DNA from: Danio rerio
Lineage: Eukaryota > Chordata > Actinopteri > Cypriniformes > Danionidae
Direction of reading: 5' to 3'
NCBI RefSeq assembly: GCF_049306965.1
Contig: NC_133194.1
Location: 10,009,501-10,073,500 of the forward strand
Length of the DNA stretch: 64,000 nucleotides
This document shows positions 52,033-64,000 of this stretch, piece after piece. Both the position numbers and the translations under genes were made by a program. The notes under the pieces are model-generated. The model was not told where the DNA came from. It made no database searches and worked only from the letters and a program-made list of their open reading frames with translations. Position 1 is the stretch's first letter. Every line of letters starts with the position of its first letter.

Positions 52033-52456
52033 AGGAAAACAAATGAGGTTCAACGGCATCACTGGTTAAACAGCCTTGAGACAAAGTGACTTATTCTAGC
52101 ACACTTAGTCAACCAACACACTTGCATGCACACCAGGTAAAACAAACTCATAACCATAGTAAAACTACACTGGACTTCTTTTTGAATTCGTTTATTGGTT
52201 CAGCCGTGTAAAAAGGATCTTGATTTGAAATGATGGTTTTTACATATGTACTCCATCGATCACGCTAGAAAAAGTCACTCATAATTCTAAAGATAACAAA
52301 AATACCTAAGACCCCCGAGTTTGTCTCTCTTTACATCCCTAAAGCTTGTGTAAGGTCTCGTTAGCAGACGTGCCACATTCTGCCTTCACTTTATCCTTGA
52401 CTTTCTTCCTTATTGTGTGTAAATAGCTGTTAACGGCCATGAAAGGGATACAAAAA

Positions 52457-52462
52457 AATAAA
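52457..52462 (+). terminator. scamp3: Probable polyadenylation signal of scamp3
   Basis: AATAAA in AAAAATAAAGCTGAACTTG, 425 bases after the TAG stop. An ATTAAA-type alternative lies near 52890. Usage is inferred. Confidence 0.6.
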
Positions 52463-52469
52463 GCTGAAC

Positions 52470-53333
52470 TTGCCAAACGTTTTTCTTCAGAAGTCGAGGA
52501 ATATCATAGTTTAGAGATTTATGATTCACTTGATTAGTCTGTTGGTGGGTGGATTTCTTGCTTTGACTTTTATTTATGAAAACGCATGTTCAACTACTGT
52601 ATTTACCTCTTTGACACCTGACTAATGGTTTATTTTCCTGAACTAGAGCTTCGGATTACTGAATCAAACTTGATACGTTGATATAAAACTCCAGTTTTCT
52701 TATCAAACTACAGTTGCGGAGATCGTTGTGGCCAAAATATGTATTGCTTTTGTGATTTGTAGCCTTTTTTTTCCACAAACCTTTGTCCTACACTATAGTA
52801 AATGCCTAAATGAAGTATTATTTGGTTGTTTTACTGTTATTGTATTGCTGCTGTATGTTCTTGTGTTTGTCACTGTGTTATTTGTTTTATTAAAATTCAT
52901 GAATATGCATCTTACGCAGTTCGTATTTGGATGACTCGGTTTAGTTCGATTTAGAGGTAGTTGGATGTTGGCGCTGGGACTTACCCGCTACATTTTCGTG
53001 TTGCGATTATTGCTGTTGCTTTTATCATGATGTCATATTATTACAATATTGACTTAAGCTGCAAAGAATTGCCTTTTTGAATGGGTATAGTAACGACAAC
53101 AATTCTCAATTGCTTTTTGTATACATAAATGCATAGAATGTATTCTAAAGTATATTAAGTATATAACTGTATATAAAACTAATACAATAAGTAACACTTT
53201 ACATAGCTCCATTTGTTTGTAACGTTAGTTAAATACTTTTTTTAAAGCATTTATTAGTCTAAGATTATGTTTAATAACTAATCTGTATCAAAAGCAGTGT
53301 TTACTTTTGTAAAGCTATAAAGTTTAAAGGGGT
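52470..53333. other. scamp3 downstream sequence, no second gene
   Basis: T-rich sequence that may include an extended scamp3 3' UTR up to about 52910. A 68-aa hydrophobic frame (52728-52934) is most likely chance in T-rich DNA. Confidence 0.4.
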
Positions 53334-53337
53334 GGTC

Positions 53338-54568
53338 CGGAGTGTATTTTTGTTAAGGCTTGGTTGTGTTCATAAGATTCAAAGTAAAAAAAAAATGTTA
53401 ATTACCTTATTTTTTTCGTATATCTTACTTTGATTATATACAGCTACTTACATGAAAACAATTGACATATTTCCTAGATCCTCCGAAAGCTCGCCTCATG
53501 AGGCGCTGATTGGTCAGCTAACATAATGTGCTGTGATTCGCGGATCGGCTCCACGTCACCAGATAAAGCGACACAAATCTAATACCACACACTGTGCCTC
53601 CGCTGTGTATATACTTAAGTCAGAGTAGCTGTTAGCCGTATGAGTTTGAGCCTGAAACAGACAGAAAATTAAAAGGATGATACTCACACCTGCTCTCTAA
53701 ATTAAAATCTGACTAGCGTCCTTCACATATATTCGAGTTATACGCATGTGTAAGTAATATAAAACATTAACATATCTTTTGAGAGTTTATTTAAGATGTA
53801 GAATGCAGGGAAAGTGGCTGCATAGAGAGACTGCAGCGCTGGTGAAGATTGTGTGTGTGTGTACAGCGGTTTGACTGATAATAATATGAATTTGTATCTA
53901 AATTGTTAGCGGTGCCAAACAGCATTTCCCATTGTTTACTTCCTCGCAACAACATACTGTTAATGCTAGAAAGTGTGCATGTTATAGATCAATTTGAACA
54001 AATAAAAATACTTGCAGGTTGAGGCTCACAATCCACAGATTCGTCAATTATGGTTGGAGCTGCTCCTTCTTTAAGGAGGTTTTAGCCAAATCCAGCACTG
54101 AACTGGGAGAGATTCTGGAAGCTGTCCTTTGTCAAATGCTTGCTATATATATTTTTTATAATTCTCTGGAACATAATTAAAATTAAACTGTAAGCACTTC
54201 TCTCTTTGTGTCTTGTCCTTTGGAAGCTCAAATACAGAAACAGAACAAGCTCTGTGGAAATGGCAGCGTTTGGACGGCATTTTAAGTTTTCTCTGCTAAA
54301 GCATTACAGCGCCTCTGGCCACACCCCTTTGCTGCGCAGGGTGTATGCATATAGTGAATGAATCGTTTTTGATCTCATTAACCCAGATGTATATTTTTTT
54401 AGTCTCCAAATTTCATTCGCTGTAGGCTTTGCTAAGCTAACTCTGTAAAAGCCAATGTCTCCTTTTGCATTGAACTTTAAACGTATTACATTCAGAGATG
54501 TTTTTTATGTTCACACAGCTTACACATTAACTAAAGTTTAAAATATGATATCGTAGTGGACCACCCCT
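53338..54568. mobile_element. TTAA-type non-autonomous element (AGGGGTGGTCC ends)
   Basis: Starts AGGGGTGGTCC and ends GGACCACCCCT, with TTAA on each side (53334-53337, 54569-54572). TTAA targets are typical of piggyBac and Kolobok. The 1,231-bp interior has no transposase. Includes a CCAAT/GC-richer portion near 53490-53570. Confidence 0.85.
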
Positions 54569-54574
54569 TTAATA

Positions 54575-55120
54575 AATATGCAAATGCTGTTGTAATAAAC
54601 GCCTCTGTGAATACAACAATATGAATATTCTTAAAAGTCATTCTAAGAGCTAAAATTATAATTATTCAAAATATTTTGAAGTGCCCTTAATAATCGCATT
54701 AATACATAATACAATATACACAATATCAGTATAGCAGAACAAATATTTATACGAATGAATATACTTTTTGCTTTATTTCTTTAACTCTCAGCAGAAGGCT
54801 GTAGGCTATGTAGCTATAATACATAGTTTGATGTTAATTTGATGATATTCTAATAAATTTAGCTTTTTAATTGAATGTAAGTAATATAAATAAGAAACCA
54901 CTAACCTAATAACACTGTAAAAAGAAGTTTTTGGAAGTTACTGCTAGGGGAAATTATTATTTTTTTTAACAATCTTCAATCATTAAGAAAAGGTTATCAT
55001 TAAGAAATGTATTGTTTTTCTTATTAATAAGTTTAAGAGATTCAACAAGCAGCAAAATTTCAGCAGGGAAAATATCTAAGCTATTGGGGAATTACCAACC
55101 TACATCACACATGACAACCG
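54575..55120. other. AT-rich spacer
   Basis: AT-rich sequence with no recognisable gene or repeat end. Confidence 0.45.
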
Positions 55121-55130
55121 TGCATACCGG

Positions 55131-55325
55131 TTGCAAAAAAAGACCAGTTGCAATAGCAAACATGTCGTGTTGTGTGGTAGGATGCCAAATTCGAAAATAG
55201 AAGCCTTAAATTTTACTGTACACCACACTGCTTTTAATGCCAACTGCAGACAGCTTTGGCTAACAGCCATCAGAAGAGCTGAATGGAGTGAGGACCTAAT
55301 TGAAAATGCTTGACTCTGCAGTTCT
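55131..55325 (+). pseudogene. Decayed THAP-type zinc finger fragment
   Basis: One plus frame starts MSCCVVGCQIRK (55159). A shifted frame continues IEALNFTVHH, then CRQLWLTAIRRAEWSEDLIENA. Together these recall a THAP C2CH domain (CxxxxC at the start, a conserved Trp, and the RR-W-- region), ending where the next Cys/His would follow. The frame change means it cannot encode an intact domain. THAP domains occur in host genes and in P-, Kolobok- and related transposases. No transposon ends were found, so the source is open. Confidence 0.6.
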
Positions 55326-55671
55326 TATGTTATATCAGGTAAGTTCATGCTATGCTGAATCATACACATTATTCATTTATTCATTATTCAATTCGTCATA
55401 TCATTACACAGACGAATTGTTCACCACAAAACTAGCAATGTCAGCTAACAATATGGCTAGTTTTGATTTCATGTGTACTTTAAAATCATATTTAATAACT
55501 TGAATCGTGTCTCACAAAAAGAAGTAACGCGATTGCATTTACGGAATAAACGAAAAACGAATGAAACTTTTATATTTGGTTACTCAAAGTGGATCGTTCT
55601 GGCTGACGCGTCTCCTTGACAGCAGCCCTCCGTCACGTCAGAGTTAATTCAGTCGCTGCTTCTGAGTGAAG

Positions 55672-63847
<8,176 letters not shown>

Positions 63848-64000
63848 GTGAGTTCCCATAATCCTCTGAGTCACACTCTTAAGTGCAAAAGCAAAACACG
63901 GCTGTTCAGATACATCTGCTCACCTCCAGGAAGTGTTTTTTTCTTGGCTTTCCTGGCAGACTATTGTATCGAGATTGATAGATTAGGGAGTGTGAACTGG
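63848..64000 (+). other. rnf115: rnf115 intron 7, beginning
   Basis: Starts with donor GTGAGT at 63848. The next coding exon, expected to begin the RING region, is not in the window. Confidence 0.7.

Noticed and set aside
51775-52062. 95-aa minus-strand frame
   Set aside because: Antisense shadow of scamp3 exon 9.

Overview
The window is vertebrate nuclear DNA from a cyprinid fish, almost certainly zebrafish (Danio rerio) or a close relative. The evidence is spliced vertebrate genes with GT-AG introns, long AT-rich introns, and a dense load of repeats typical of Danio: tRNA-derived DANA-type SINEs, a 5S-rRNA-derived SINE3, Tc1/mariner, hAT, Harbinger-like and TTAA-type elements, palindromic MITEs, and long (CA)n, (TA)n and (GATA)n tracts. 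No bacterial-type gene organisation, CRISPR array or operon is present.

Four host genes can be built exon by exon. (1) mrps21, minus strand, two coding exons (13660-13578 and 9771-9591), complete at 87 aa: mitochondrial small-subunit protein bS21m. (2) crabp2, plus strand, four exons (24132-28034), complete at 146 aa: cellular retinoic-acid-binding protein. (3) scamp3, plus strand, nine exons (36922-52032), complete at 341 aa: secretory carrier membrane protein. (4) rnf115, plus strand, seven exons from 55672, running off the right edge before the RING domain: E3 ubiquitin ligase. They do not act in one pathway. Their human counterparts all map to 1q21-q23, so this looks like a compacted block of conserved synteny.

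Layout: 1-9.5 kb is gene-free and made of nested transposons and SINEs. 9.6-13.7 kb is mrps21 with a repeat-filled intron. 13.8-24.1 kb is intergenic, with a 1.6-kb minisatellite, several MITEs and one block (17.2-18.16 kb) that looks single-copy. 24.1-31.0 kb is crabp2, whose 3' UTR appears split by a 2.6-kb inverted-repeat element that itself carries a solo LTR. 31-36.9 kb is intergenic, with a transposon sitting at the junction of a recent tandem duplication and a GATA/TATC array of alternating orientation. 36.9-52.5 kb is scamp3, 52.5-55.6 kb is intergenic with a TTAA element and a decayed THAP-type fragment, and 55.7-64 kb is the 5' part of rnf115.

I found no convincing new protein-coding system. 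The unusual content is structural: nested insertions with readable target-site duplications, palindromic elements, locally duplicated blocks and a split 3' UTR. Repeat family names come from remembered terminal motifs and were not searched. Paralogue letters (a/b) of the zebrafish genes were not assigned.
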